This document shows, one piece after another, positions 13,693-26,409 of a stretch of DNA of 64,000 bases. The stretch comes from Eledone cirrhosa (lineage: Eukaryota > Mollusca > Cephalopoda > Octopoda > Eledonidae). Within the stretch, counting starts at the first letter, position 1, and each line of letters begins with the position of its first letter. The stretch is taken from assembly GCA_964016885.1 (NCBI GenBank), contig OZ024759.1:2183001-2247000 (forward strand), in the 5' to 3' direction. The position numbers and the translations under genes were made by a program. The notes under the pieces are model-generated. The model was not told where the DNA came from and did no database searches. It worked only from the letters and a program-made list of their open reading frames with translations.

Positions 13693-14849
13693 CAGTCTAT
13701 ATTAGTAGCATGACACAGTCTATATTAGTAACATGACAAAGTCTATATTAGTAACATGACAAAGTCTATATTAGTAACATGACAAAGTCTATATTAGTAA
13801 CATGACAAAGTCTATATTAGTAGCATGACAAAGTCTATATTAGTAACATGACAAAGTCTATATTAGTAACATGACAAAGTATATGTTAGTAACATGACAA
13901 AGTCTATATTAGTAACATGACAAAGTCTATATTAGTAACATGACAAAGTCTATATTAGTAACATGACACAGTCTATATTAGTAACATGACAGTCTATATT
14001 AGTAACATGACAGTCTACATTAGTAACATGACACAGTCTATATTAGTAACATGACAAAGTCGATATTAGTAACATGACAATGTCTATATTAGTAACATGA
14101 CAAAGTCTATATTAGTAACATGACAAAGTCTATATTAGTAACATGACACAGTCTATATTATTAGCATGACAAAGTCTATATTAGTAACATGACAAAGTCT
14201 ATATTAGTAGCATGACACAGTCTATATTAGTAACATGACAAAGTCTATATTAGTAACATGACAGTCTATATTAGTAACATGACACAGTCTATATTAGTAA
14301 CATGACACAGTCTATATTAGTAACATGACACAGTCTATATTAGTAACATGACAAAGTCTATATTAGTAACATGACACATTCTATATTAGTAACATGACAC
14401 AGTCTATATTAGTAGCATGACAAAGTCTATGTTAGTAACATGACACAGTCTATATTAGTAGCATCACACAGTCTATATTAGTAACATGACAAAGTCTATA
14501 TTAGTAACATGACAAAGTCTATATTAGTAACATGACAAAGTCTATATTAGTAACATGACAAAGTCTATATTAGTAACATGACAGTCTATATTAGTAACAT
14601 GACACAGTCTATATTAGTAACATGACACAGTCTATATTAGTAACATGACAAAGTCTATATTAGTAACATGACAAAGTCTATATTAGTAACATGACACAGT
14701 CTATATTAGTAGCATGACAAAGTCTATATTAGTAACATGACACAGTCTATATTAGTAGCATGACACAGTCTATATTAGTAACATGACAAAGTCTATATTA
14801 GTAACGTGACAAAGTCTATATTAGTAACATAACAAAGTCTATATTAGTA

Positions 14850-15602
14850 ACATGACAAAGTCTATATTAGTAGCATGACAAAGTCTATATTAGTAACATG
14901 ACAAAGTCTATATTAGTAACATGACAAAGTCTATGTTAATAACATGACAAAGTCTATATTAGTAACATGACAAAGTCTATATTAGTAACATGACAAAGTC
15001 TATATTAGTAACATGACACAGTCTATATTAGTAACATGACAGTCTATATTAGTAACATGACAGTCTACATTAGTAACATGACACAGTCTATATTAGTAAC
15101 ATGACAAAGTCGATATTAGTAACATGACAATGTCTATATTAGTAACATGACAAAGTCTATATTAGTAACATGACACAGTCTATATTAGTAACATGACAAA
15201 GTCTATATTAGTAACATGGCAAAGTCTATATTATAACATGACAAAGTCTATATTAGTAACATGACAAAGTCTATATTAGTAACATGACACAGTCTATATT
15301 AGTAACATGACAAAGTCTATATTAGTAACATGACAAAGTCTATATTAGTAACATGACAAAGTCTATATTAGTAACATGACAAAGTCTATATTAGTAACAT
15401 GACAAAGTCTATATTAGTATCATGACAAAGTCTATATTAGTAACATGACAAAGTCTATATTAGTAACATGACAAAGTCTATATTAGTAACATGACAAAGT
15501 CTATATTAGTAACATGACACAGTCTATATTAGTAACATGACAGTCTATATTAGTAACATGACAGTCTACATTAGTAACATGACACAGTCTATATTAGTAA
15601 CA
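14850..15602. repeat. Shortened copy of the TATGTTAAT-marked block
   Basis: This region begins like the blocks near 18.9, 43.5 and 53.6 kb. The marker unit TATGTTAAT is at 14932, y lies 178 bp later (15110) and w 296 bp later (15228), the same spacings as in the longer copies. The next y follows at 15611, 679 bp from the marker instead of 817. The shortfall of 138 bp is exactly six 23-bp units. This is probably an older or internally deleted member of the family. Confidence 0.75.
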
Positions 15603-15965
15603 TGACAAAGTCGATATTAGTAACATGACAATGTCTATATTAGTAACATGACAAAGTCTATATTAGTAACATGACAAAGTCTATATTAGTAACATGACAA
15701 AGTCTATATTAGTAACATGACACAGTCTATATTAGTAACATGACAAAGTCTATATTAGTAGCATGACAAAGTCTATATTAGTAACATGACAAAGTCTATA
15801 TTAGTAACATGACAAAGTCTATATTAGTAACATGACAAAGTCTATATTAGTAACATGACAAAGTCTATATTAGTAACATGACACAGTCTATATTAGTAAC
15901 ATGACAGTCTATATTAGTAACATGACAGTCTACATTAGTAACATGACACAGTCTATATTAGTAAC
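15602..15965. repeat. 364-bp Y module
   Basis: TCGA at 15611 and 15975, 364 bp apart. Reading through gives the 16-unit order y z a a a c A, five a, c d x c. Confidence 0.93.
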
Positions 15966-16853
15966 ATGACAAAGTCGATATTAGTAACATGACAATGTCT
16001 ATATTAGTAACATGACAAAGTCTATATTAGTAACATGACACAGTCTATATTAGTAACATGACAAAGTCTATATTAGTAACATGGCAAAGTCTATATTATA
16101 ACATGACAAAGTCTATATTAGTAACATGACAAAGTCTATATTAGTAACATGACACACTCTATATTAGTAACATGACAAAGTCTATATTAGTAACATGACA
16201 GTCTACATTAGTAACATGACACAGTCTATATTAGTAACATGACAAAGTCGATATTAGTAACATGACAATGTCTATATTAGTAACATGACAAAGTCTATAT
16301 TAGTAACATGACAAAGTCTATATTAGTAACATGACAAAGTCTATATTAGTAACATGACAAAGTCTATATTAGTAACATGACAAAGTCTATATTAGTACCA
16401 TGACACAGTCTATATTAGTAACATGACAAAGTCTATATTAGTAGCATGACAAAGTCTGTATTAGTAACATGACAGTCTATATTAGTAACATGACAAAGTC
16501 TATATTAGTAACATGACAAAGTCTATATTAGTAGCATGACAAAGTCTATATTAGTAATATGACAAAGTCTATATTAGTAACATGACAAAGTCTATATTAG
16601 TAACATGACACAGTCTATATTAGTAGCATGACAAAGTCTATATTAGTAACATGACAAAGTCTATATTAGTAACATGACAAAGTCTATATTAGTAACATGA
16701 CAAAGTCTATATTAGTAACATGACAAAGTCTATATTAGTAACATGACAGTCTATATTAGTAACATGACAGTCTACATTAGTAACATGACACAGTCTATAT
16801 TAGTAACATGACAAAGTCGATATTAGTAACATGACAATGTCTATATTAGTAAC

Positions 16854-18726
16854 ATGACAAAGTCTATATTAGTAACATGACAAAGTCTATATTAGTAGCA
16901 TGACAAAGTCTATATTAGTAACATGACAAAGTCTATATTAGTAACATGACAAAGTCTATATTAGTAACATGACACAGTCTATATTAGTAACATGACAAAG
17001 TCTATATTAGTAGCATGACAAAGTCTATATTAGTAACATGACAAAGTCTATATTAGTAACATGACAAAGTCTATATTAGTAACATGACAAAGTCTATATT
17101 AGTAACATGACAAAGTCTATATTAGTAACATGACACAGTCTATATTAGTAACATGACAGTCTATATTAGTAACATGACAGTCTACATTCGTAACATGACA
17201 CAGTCTATATTAGTAACATGACAGTCTATATTAGTAGCATGACAAAGTCTATATTAGTAACATGACACAGTCTATATTAGTAGCATGACACAGTCTATAT
17301 TAGTAACATGACAAAGTCTATATTAGTAACATGACAAAGTCTATATTAGTAACATGACAAAGTCTATATTAGTAACATGACAAAGTCTATATTAGTAGCA
17401 TGACAAAGTCTATATTAGTAACATGACAAAGTCTATATTAGTAACATGGCAAAGTCTATATTAGTAACATGACAAAGTCTATATTAGTAACATGACACAG
17501 TCTATATTAGTAGCATTACAAAGTCTATATTAGTAACATGACAAAGTCTATATTAGTAGCATGACGCAGTCTATATTAGTAACATGACAAAGTCTATATT
17601 AGTAACATGACAGTCTATATTAGTAACATGACACAGTCTATATTAGTAACATGAGACAGTCTATATTAGTAACATGACAAAGTCTATATTAGTAACATGA
17701 CACAGTCTATATTAGTAACATGACACAGTCTATATTAGTAACATGACAAAGTCTATATTAGTAACATGACACAGTCTATATTAGTAACATGACACAGTCT
17801 ATATTAGTAGCATGACAAAGTCTATGTTAGTAACATGACACAGTCTATATTAGTAGCATCACACAGTCTATATTAGTAACATGACAAAGTCTATATTAGT
17901 AACATGACAAAGTTTATATTAGTAACATGACAAAGTCTATATTAGTAACATGACAAAGTCTATATTAGTAACATGACAGTCTATATTAGTAACATGACAC
18001 AGTCTATATTAGTAACATGACACAGTCTATATTAGTAACATGACAAAGTCTATATTAGTAACATGACAATGTCTATATTAGTAACATGACACAGTCTATA
18101 TTAGTAGCATGACAAAGTCTATATTAGTAACATGACACAGTCTATATTAGTAGCATGACATAGTCTATATTAGTAACATGACAAAGTCTATATTAGTAAC
18201 ATGACAAAGTCTATATTAGTAACATGACAAAGTCTATATTAGTAACATGACAAAGTCTATATTAGTAGCATGACAAAGTCTATATTAGTAACATGACAAA
18301 GTCTATATTAGTAACATGACAAAGTCTATGTTAGTAACATGACAAAGTCTATATTAGTAACATGACAAAGTCTATATTAGTAACATGACAAAGTCTATAT
18401 TAGTAACATGACACAGTCTATATTAGTAACATGACAGTCTATATTAGTAACATGACAGTCTACATTAGTAACATGACACAGTCTATATTAGTAACATGAC
18501 AAAGTCGATATTAGTAACATGACAATGTCTATATTAGTAACATGACAAAGTCTATATTAGTAACATGACAAAGTCTATATTAGTAACATGACACAGTCTA
18601 TATTAGTAGCATGACAAAGTCTATATTAGTAACATGACAAAGTCTATATTAGTAGCATGACACAGTCTATATTAGTAACATGACAAAGTCTATATTAGTA
18701 ACATGACAGTCTATATTAGTAACATG
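16854..18726. repeat. Second copy of the window's first 1.87 kb
   Basis: This is the partner of 1-1873 at +16,853, with matching ATTCG (17186), ATGGC (17448), CATTAC (17514), r (17653), k (17856), t (17912), z (18065), CATAG (18157), m (18325) and y (18505). It sits as a K-type island in a Y-rich domain. It has a private GACGCAG unit near 17566. It agrees with segment copy 1 rather than copies 2 and 3 at the diagnostic sites. Confidence 0.9.
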
Positions 18727-20628
18727 ACAAAGTCTATATTAGTAACATGACACAGTCTATATTAGTAGCATGACACAGTCTATATTAGTAACATGACAAA
18801 GTCTATATTAGTAACATGACAAAGTCTATATTAGTAACATGACAAAGTCTATATTAGTAACATGACAAAGTCTATATTAGTAGCATGACAAAGTCTATAT
18901 TAGTAACATGACAAAGTCTATATTAGTAACATGACAAAGTCTATGTTAATAACATGACAAAGTCTATATTAGTAACATGACAAAGTCTATATTAGAAACA
19001 TGACAAAGTCTATATTAGTAACATGACACAGTCTATATAAGTAACATGACAGTCTATATTAGTAACATGACAGTCTACATTAGTAACATGACACAGTCTA
19101 TATTAGTAACATGACAAAGTCGATATTAGTAACATGACAATGTCTATATTAGTAACATGACAAAGTCTATATTAGTAACATGACACAGTCTATATTAGTA
19201 ACATGACAAAGTCTATATTAGTAACATGGCAAAGTCTATATTATAACATGACAAAGTCTATATTAGTAACATGACAAAGTCTATATTAGTAACATGACAC
19301 AGTCTATATTAGTAACATGACAAAGTCTATATTAGTAACATGACAAAGTCTATATTAGTAACATGACAAAGTCTATATTAGTAACATGACAAAGTCTATA
19401 TTAGTAACATGACAAAGTCTATATTAGTAGCATGACAAAGTCTATATTAGTAACATGACAAAGTCTATATTAGTAACATGACAAAGTCTATATTAGTAAC
19501 ATGACACAGTCTATATTAGTAACATGACAAAGTCTATATTAGTAGCATGACAAAGTCTATATTAGTAACATGACAAAGTCTATATTAGTAACATGACAAA
19601 GTCTATATTAGTAACATGACAAAGTCTATATTAGTAACATGACAAAGTCTATATTAGTAACATGACACAGTCTATATTAGTAACATGACAGTCTATATTA
19701 GTAACATGACAGTCTACATTAGTAACATGACACAGTCTATATTAGTAACATGACAAAGTCGATATTAGTAACATGACAATGTCTATATTAGTAACATGAC
19801 AAAGTCTATATTAGTAACATGACAAAGTCTATATTAGTAACATGACAAAGTCTATATTAGTAACATGACACAGTCTATATTAGTAACATGACAAAGTCTA
19901 TATTAGTAGCATGACAAAGTCTATATTAGTAACATGACAAAGTCTATATTAGTAACATGACAAAGTCTATATTAGTAACATGACAAAGTCTATATTAGTA
20001 ACATGACAAAGTCTATATTAGTAACATGACACAGTCTATATTAGTAACATGACAGTCTATATTAGTAACATGACAGTCTACATTAGTAACATGACACAGT
20101 CAATATTAGTAACATGACAAAGTCGATATTAGTAACATGACAATGTCTATATTAGTAACATGACAAAGTCTATATTAGTAACATGACAAAGTCTATATTA
20201 GTAACATGACAAAGTCTATACTAGTAACATGACAAAGTCTATATTAGTAACATGACAAAGTCTATATTAGTAACATGACACAGTCTATATTAGTAACATG
20301 ACAAAGTCTATATTAGTAGCATGACAAAGTCTGTATTAGTAACATGACAGTCTATATTAGTAACATGACAAAGTCTATATTAGTAACATGACAAAGTCTA
20401 TATTAGTAGCATGACAAAGTCTATATTAGTAATATGACAAAGTCTATATTAGTAACATGACAAAGTCTATATTAGTAACATGACACAGTCTATATTAGTA
20501 ACATGACAAAGTCTATATTAGTAGCATGACAAAGTCTATATTAGTAACATGACAAAGTCTATATTAGTAACATGACAAAGTCTATATTAGTAACATGACA
20601 AAGTCTATATTAGTAACATGACAAAGTC
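18723..20628. repeat. 1.9-kb dispersed block, copy at 18.7 kb
   Basis: This block matches 43276-45181 at offset 24,553. Shared markers are the unusual TATGTTAAT unit (18942), y (19120), w (19238), y (19759), y (20123, exactly 364 bp on) and TCTGT (20330). Private changes here include AGAAAC near 18995, ATAAGTAAC near 19037, GTCAATATT near 20100, CTAGTAAC near 20221 and an extra y-type TCGA at 20627. The match ends there. The number of private changes is higher than in the two downstream copies, so this is probably the older divergence. Confidence 0.85.
19750..20113. repeat. 364-bp Y module
   Basis: TCGA at 19759 and 20123. It lies inside the dispersed 1.9-kb block, corresponding to the modules at 44303 and 54407. 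It has one extra substitution (GTCAATATT) in the c unit before the second y. Confidence 0.9.
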
Positions 20629-20849
20629 GATATTAGTAACATGACACAGTCTATATTAGTAACATGACAGTCTATATTAGTAACATGACAGTCTACATTA
20701 GTAACATGACACAGTCTATATCAGTAACATGACAAAGTCGATAGTAGTAACATGACAATGTCTATATTAGTAACATGACAAAGTCTATATTAGTAACATG
20801 ACAAAGTCTATATCAGTAGCATGACAAAGTCTATATTAGTAACATGACA

Positions 20850-23490
20850 AAGTCTATATTAGTAACATGACAAAGTCTATATTAGTAACATGACACAGTC
20901 TATATTAGTAGCATGACACAGTCTATATTAGTAACATGACAAAGTCTATATTAGTAACATGACAAAGTCTATATTAGTAACATGACAAAGTCTATATTAG
21001 TAACATGACAAAGTCTATATTAGTAGCATGACAAAGTCTATATTAGTAACATGACAAAGTCTATATTAGTAACATGACACAGTCTATATTAGTAGCATGA
21101 CAAAGTCTATATTAGTAACATGACAAAGTCTATATTAGTAGCATGACACAGTCTATATTAGTAACATGACAAAGTCTATATTAGTAACATGGCAAAGTCT
21201 ATATTAGTAACATGACAAAGTCTATATTAGTAACATGACACAGTCTATATTAGTAGCATGACAAAGTCTATATTAGTAACATGACAAAGTCTATATTAGT
21301 AGCATGACACAGTCTATATTAGTAACATGACAAAGTCTATATTAGTAACATGACAGTCTATATTAGTAACATGACACAGTCTATATTAGTAACATGACAC
21401 AGTCTATATTAGTAACATGAGACAGTCTATATTAGTAACATGACAAAGTCTATATTAGTAACATGACACAGTCTATATTAGTAACATGACACAGTCTATA
21501 TTAGTAACATGACAAAGTCTATATTAGTAACATGACACAGTCTATATTAGTAACATGACACAGTCTATATTAGTAGCATGACAAAGTCTATGTTAGTAAC
21601 ATGACACAGTCTATATTAGTAGCATCACACAGTCTATATTAGTAACATGACAAAGTCTATATTAGTAACATGACAAAGTTTATATTAGTAACATGACAAA
21701 GTCTATATTAGTAACATGACAAAGTCTATATTAGTAACATGACAGTCTATATTAGTAACATGACACAGTCTATATTAGTAACATGACAAAGTCTGTATTA
21801 GTAACATGACAATGTCTATATTAGTAACATGACACAGTCTATATTAGTAGCATGACAAAGTCTATATTAGTAACATGACACAGTCTATATTAGTAGCATG
21901 ACACAGTCTATATTAGTAACATGACAAAGTCTATATTAGTAGCATGACAAAGTCTATATTAGTAACATGACAAAGTCTATATTAGTAACATGACAAAGTC
22001 TATATTAGTAACATGACAAAGTCTATATTAGTAACATGACAAAGTCTATATTAGTAACATGACACAGTCTATATTAGTAACATGACAGTCTATATTAGTA
22101 ACATGACAGTCTACATTCGTAACATGACACAGTCTATATTAGTAACATGACAGTCTATATTAGTAGCATGACAAAGTCTATATTAGTAACATGACACAGT
22201 CTATATTAGTAGCATGACACAGTCTATATTAGTAACATGACAAAGTCTATATTAGTAACATGACAAAGTCTATATTAGTAACATGACAAAGTCTATATTA
22301 GTAACATGACAAAGTCTATATTAGTAGCATGACAAAGTCTATATTAGTAACATGACAAAGTCTATATTAGTAACATGGCAAAGTCTATATTAGTAACATG
22401 ACAAAGTCTATATTAGTAACATGACACAGTCTATATTAGTAGCATGACAAAGTCTATATTAGTAACATGACAAAGTCTATATTAGTAGCATGACACAGTC
22501 TATATTAGTAACATGACAAAGTCTATATTAGTAACATGACAGTCTATATTAGTAACATGACACAGTCTATATTAGTAACATGACACAGTCTATATTAGTA
22601 ACATGAGACAGTCTATATTAGTAACATGACAAAGTCTATATTAGTAACATGACACAGTCTATATTAGTAACATGACACAGTCTATATTAGTAACATGACA
22701 AAGTCTATATTAGTAACATGACACAGTCTATATTAGTAACATGACACAGTCTATATTAGTAGCATGACAAAGTCTATGTTAGTAACATGACACAGTCTAT
22801 ATTAGTAGCATCACACAGTCTATATTAGTAACATGACAAAGTCTATATTAGTAACATGACAAAGTTTATATTAGTAACATGACAAAGTCTATATTAGTAA
22901 CATGACAAAGTCTATATTAGTAACATGACAGTCTATATTAGTAACATGACACAGTCTATATTAGTAACATGACACAGTCTATATTAGTAACATGACAAAG
23001 TCTATATTAGTAGCATGACAAAGTCTATATTAGTAACATGACAACGTCTATATTAGTAACATGACAAAGTCTATATTAGTAACATGACACAGTCTATATT
23101 AGTAACATGACAAAGTCTATATTAGTAGCATGACAAAGTCTATATTAGTAACATGACAAAGTCTATATTAGTAACATGACAAAGTCTATATTAGTAACAT
23201 GACAAAGTCTATATTAGAAACATGACAAAGTCTATATTAGTAACATGACACAGTCTATATTAGTAACATGACAGTCTATATTAGTAACATGACAGTCTAC
23301 ATTAGTAACATGACACAGTCTATATTAGTAACATGACAAAGTCGATATTAGTAACATGACAATGTCTATATTAGTAACATGACAAAGTCTATATTAGTAA
23401 CATGACAAAGTCTATATTAGTAACATGACAAAGTCTATATTAGTAACATGACACAGTCTATATTAGTAACATGACAAAGTCTGTATTAGT
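20850..23490. repeat. K-rich stretch before the 5.3-kb superunit
   Basis: Two complete K modules lie here (r at 21419 and 22605, k junctions at 21622 and 22808, both pairs 203 bp apart). Linking units include the ATTCG unit near 22115, a v unit and A-type units. A single y (TCGA at about 23341) followed by z marks a partial Y module near the right end. No other structure was seen. Confidence 0.8.
22536..22924. repeat. 389-bp K module (17-mer), reference copy
   Basis: From one 21-bp d unit to the next the order is d c c r a c c a c C m C k a t a a, which is 21 + 16 x 23 = 389 bp. The r unit (ATGAGACAG) and the k junction (GCATCAC) are always 203 bp apart in complete copies. I find that spacing 26 times, with r at 800, 1919, 3678, 7173, 8292, 17653, 21419, 22605, 24063, 27215, 29380, 32578, 35065, 36320, 37280, 41158, 42342, 52147, 52925, 56440, 59773, 60505, 61601, 62220, 62860 and 63479. 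Shortened versions lack three units (134 bp; r at 33743 and 38466) or lack r. Confidence 0.93.
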
Positions 23491-24790
23491 AACATGACAA
23501 AGTCTATATTAGTAACATGACACAGTCTATATTAGTAACATGACAGTCTATATTAGTAACATGACAGTCTACATTCGTAACATGACACAGTCTATATTAG
23601 TAACATGACAGTCTATATTAGTAGCATGACAAAGTCTATATTAGTAACATGACACAGTCTATATTAGTAGCATGACACAGTCTATATTAGTAACATGACA
23701 AAGTCTATATTAGTAACATGACAAAGTCTATATTAGTAACATGACAAAGTCTATATTAGTAACATGACAAAGTCTATATTAGTAGCATGACAAAGTATAT
23801 ATTAGTAACATGACAAAGTCTATATTAGTAACATGGCAAAGTCTATATTAGTAACATGACAAAGTCTATATTAGTAACATGACACAGTCTATATTAGTAG
23901 CATGACAAAGTCTATATTAGTAACATGACAAAGTCTATATTAGTAGCATGACACAGTCTATATTAGTAACATGACAAAGTCTATATTAGTAACATGACAG
24001 TCTATATTAGTAACATGACACAGTCTATATTAGTAACATGACACAGTCTATATTAGTAACATGAGACAGTCTATATTAGTAACATGACAAAGTCTATATT
24101 AGTAACATGACACAGTCTATATTAGTAACATGACACAGTCTATATTAGTAACATGACAAAGTCTATATTAGTAACATGACACAGTCTATATTAGTAACAT
24201 GACACAGTCTATATTAGTAGCATGACAAAGTCTATGTTAGTAACATGACACAGTCTATATTAGTAGCATCACACAGTCTATATTAGTAACATGACAAAGT
24301 CTATATTAGTAACATGACAAAGTTTATATTAGTAACATGACAAAGTCTATATTAGTAACATGACAAAGTCTATATTACGAACATGACAGTCTATATTAGT
24401 AACATGACACAGTCTATATTAGTAACATGACACAGTCTATATTAGTAACATGACAAAGTCTATATTAGTAGCATGACAAAGTCTATATTAGTAACATGAC
24501 AACGTCTATATTAGTAACATGACAAAGTCTATATTAGTAACATGACACAGTCTATATTAGTAACATGACAAAGTCTATATTAGTAGCATGACAAAGTCTA
24601 TATTAGTAACATGACAAAGTCTATATTAGTAACATGACAAAGTCTATATTAGTAACATGACAAAGTCTATATTAGTAACATGACAAAGTCTATATTAGTA
24701 ACATGACACAGTCTATATTAGTAACATGACAGTCTATATTAGTAACATGACAGTCTACATTAGTAACATGACACAGTCTATATTAGTAAC

Positions 24791-25154
24791 ATGACAAAGT
24801 CGATATTAGTAACATGACAATGTCTATATTAGTAACATGACAAAGTCTATATTAGTAACATGACAAAGTCTATATTAGTAACATGACAAAGTCTATATTA
24901 GTAACATGACACAGTCTATATTAGTAACATGACAAAGTCTATATTAGTAGCATGACAAAGTCTATATTAGTAACATGACAAAGTCTATATTAGTAACATG
25001 ACAAAGTCTATATTAGTAACATGACAAAGTCTATATTAGTAACATGACAAAGTCTATATTAGTAACATGACACAGTCTATATTAGTAACATGACAGTCTA
25101 TATTAGTAACATGACAGTCTACATTAGTAACATGACACAGTCTATATTAGTAAC
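24791..25154. repeat. 364-bp Y module
   Basis: TCGA at 24800 and 25164. Its counterpart in superunit copy 2 is at 30108-30471. Confidence 0.92.
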
Positions 25155-26045
25155 ATGACAAAGTCGATATTAGTAACATGACAATGTCTATATTAGTAAC
25201 ATGACAAAGTCTATATTAGTAACATGACAAAGTCTATATTAGTAACATGACAAAGTCTATATCAGTAACATGACAAAGTCGATATTAGTAACATGACAAT
25301 GTCTATATTAGTAACATGACAAAGTCTATATTAGTAACATGACAAAGTCTATATTAGTAGCTTGACAAAGTCTATATTAGTAACATGACAAAGTCTATAT
25401 TAGTAACATGACAAAGTCTATATTAGTAACATGACACAGTCTATATTAGTATCATGACACAGTCTATATTAGTAGCATGACAAAGTCTATGTTAGTAACA
25501 TGACACAGTCTATATTAGTAGCATCACACAGTCTATATTAGTAACATGACAAAGTCTATATTAGTAACATGACAAAGTTTATATTAGTAACATGACAAAG
25601 TCTATATTAGTAACATGACAAAGTCTATATTAGTAACATGACAGTCTATATTAGTAACATGACACAGTCTATATTAGTAACATGACACAGTCTATATTAG
25701 TAACATGACAAAGTCTATATTAGTAGCATGACAAAGTCTATATTAGTAACATGACAAAGTCTATATTAGTAACATGACAAAGTCTATATTAGTAACATGA
25801 CACAGTCTATATTAGTAACATGACAAAGTCTATATTAGTAGCATGACAAAGTCTATATTAGTAACATGACAAAGTCTATATTAGTAACATGACAAAGTCT
25901 ATATTAGTAACATGACAAAGTCTATATTAGTAACATGACAAAGTCTATATTAGTAACATGACACAGTCTATATTAGTAACATGACAGTCTATATTAGTAA
26001 CATGACAGTCTACATTAGTAACATGACACAGTCTATATTAGTAAC

Positions 26046-26409
26046 ATGACAAAGTCGATATTAGTAACATGAGAATGTCTATATTAGTAACATGACAAAG
26101 TCTATATTAGTAACATGACAAAGTCTATATTAGTAACATGACACAGTCTATATTAGTAGCATGACACAGTCTATATTAGTAACATGACAAAGTCTATATT
26201 AGTAGCATGACAAAGTCTATATTAGTAACATGACAAAGTCTATATTAGTAACATGACAAAGTCTATATTAGTAACATGACAAAGTCTATATTAGTAACAT
26301 GACAAAGTCTATATTAGTAACATGACACAGTCTATATTAGTAACATGACAGTCTATATTAGTAACATGACAGTCTACATTAGTAACATGACACAGTCTAT
26401 ATTAGTAAC
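26046..26409. repeat. 364-bp Y module with C inserts in place of a units
   Basis: TCGA at 26055 and 26419, 364 bp apart. The z after y is changed to GAGAATG, and a C-type unit is present in the middle. Both changes are shared with the counterpart at 31363, so they predate the superunit duplication. Confidence 0.9.

Larger units (their letters stand above)
9325..20850. repeat. Y-module-rich domain with 22-bp w units
   Basis: This is a domain of the same satellite dominated by Y modules. TCGATATT (y) units have TCGA at 9578, 10170, 10833, 11449, 11813, 12536, 12969, 13333, 14070, 15110, 15611, 15975, 16248, 16817, 18505, 19120, 19759, 20123, 20627 and 20738. The 22-bp w unit (ATGGC plus ATTATAAC) occurs near 9424, 10951, 11931, 13451, 15228, 16096 and 19238, and is absent from the first 9.3 kb. 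K junctions are sparse (10619, 14460, 17856). The 9305/9578 and 15975/16248 y pairs have the same 273-bp spacing, an additional duplicated piece. Confidence 0.85.
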
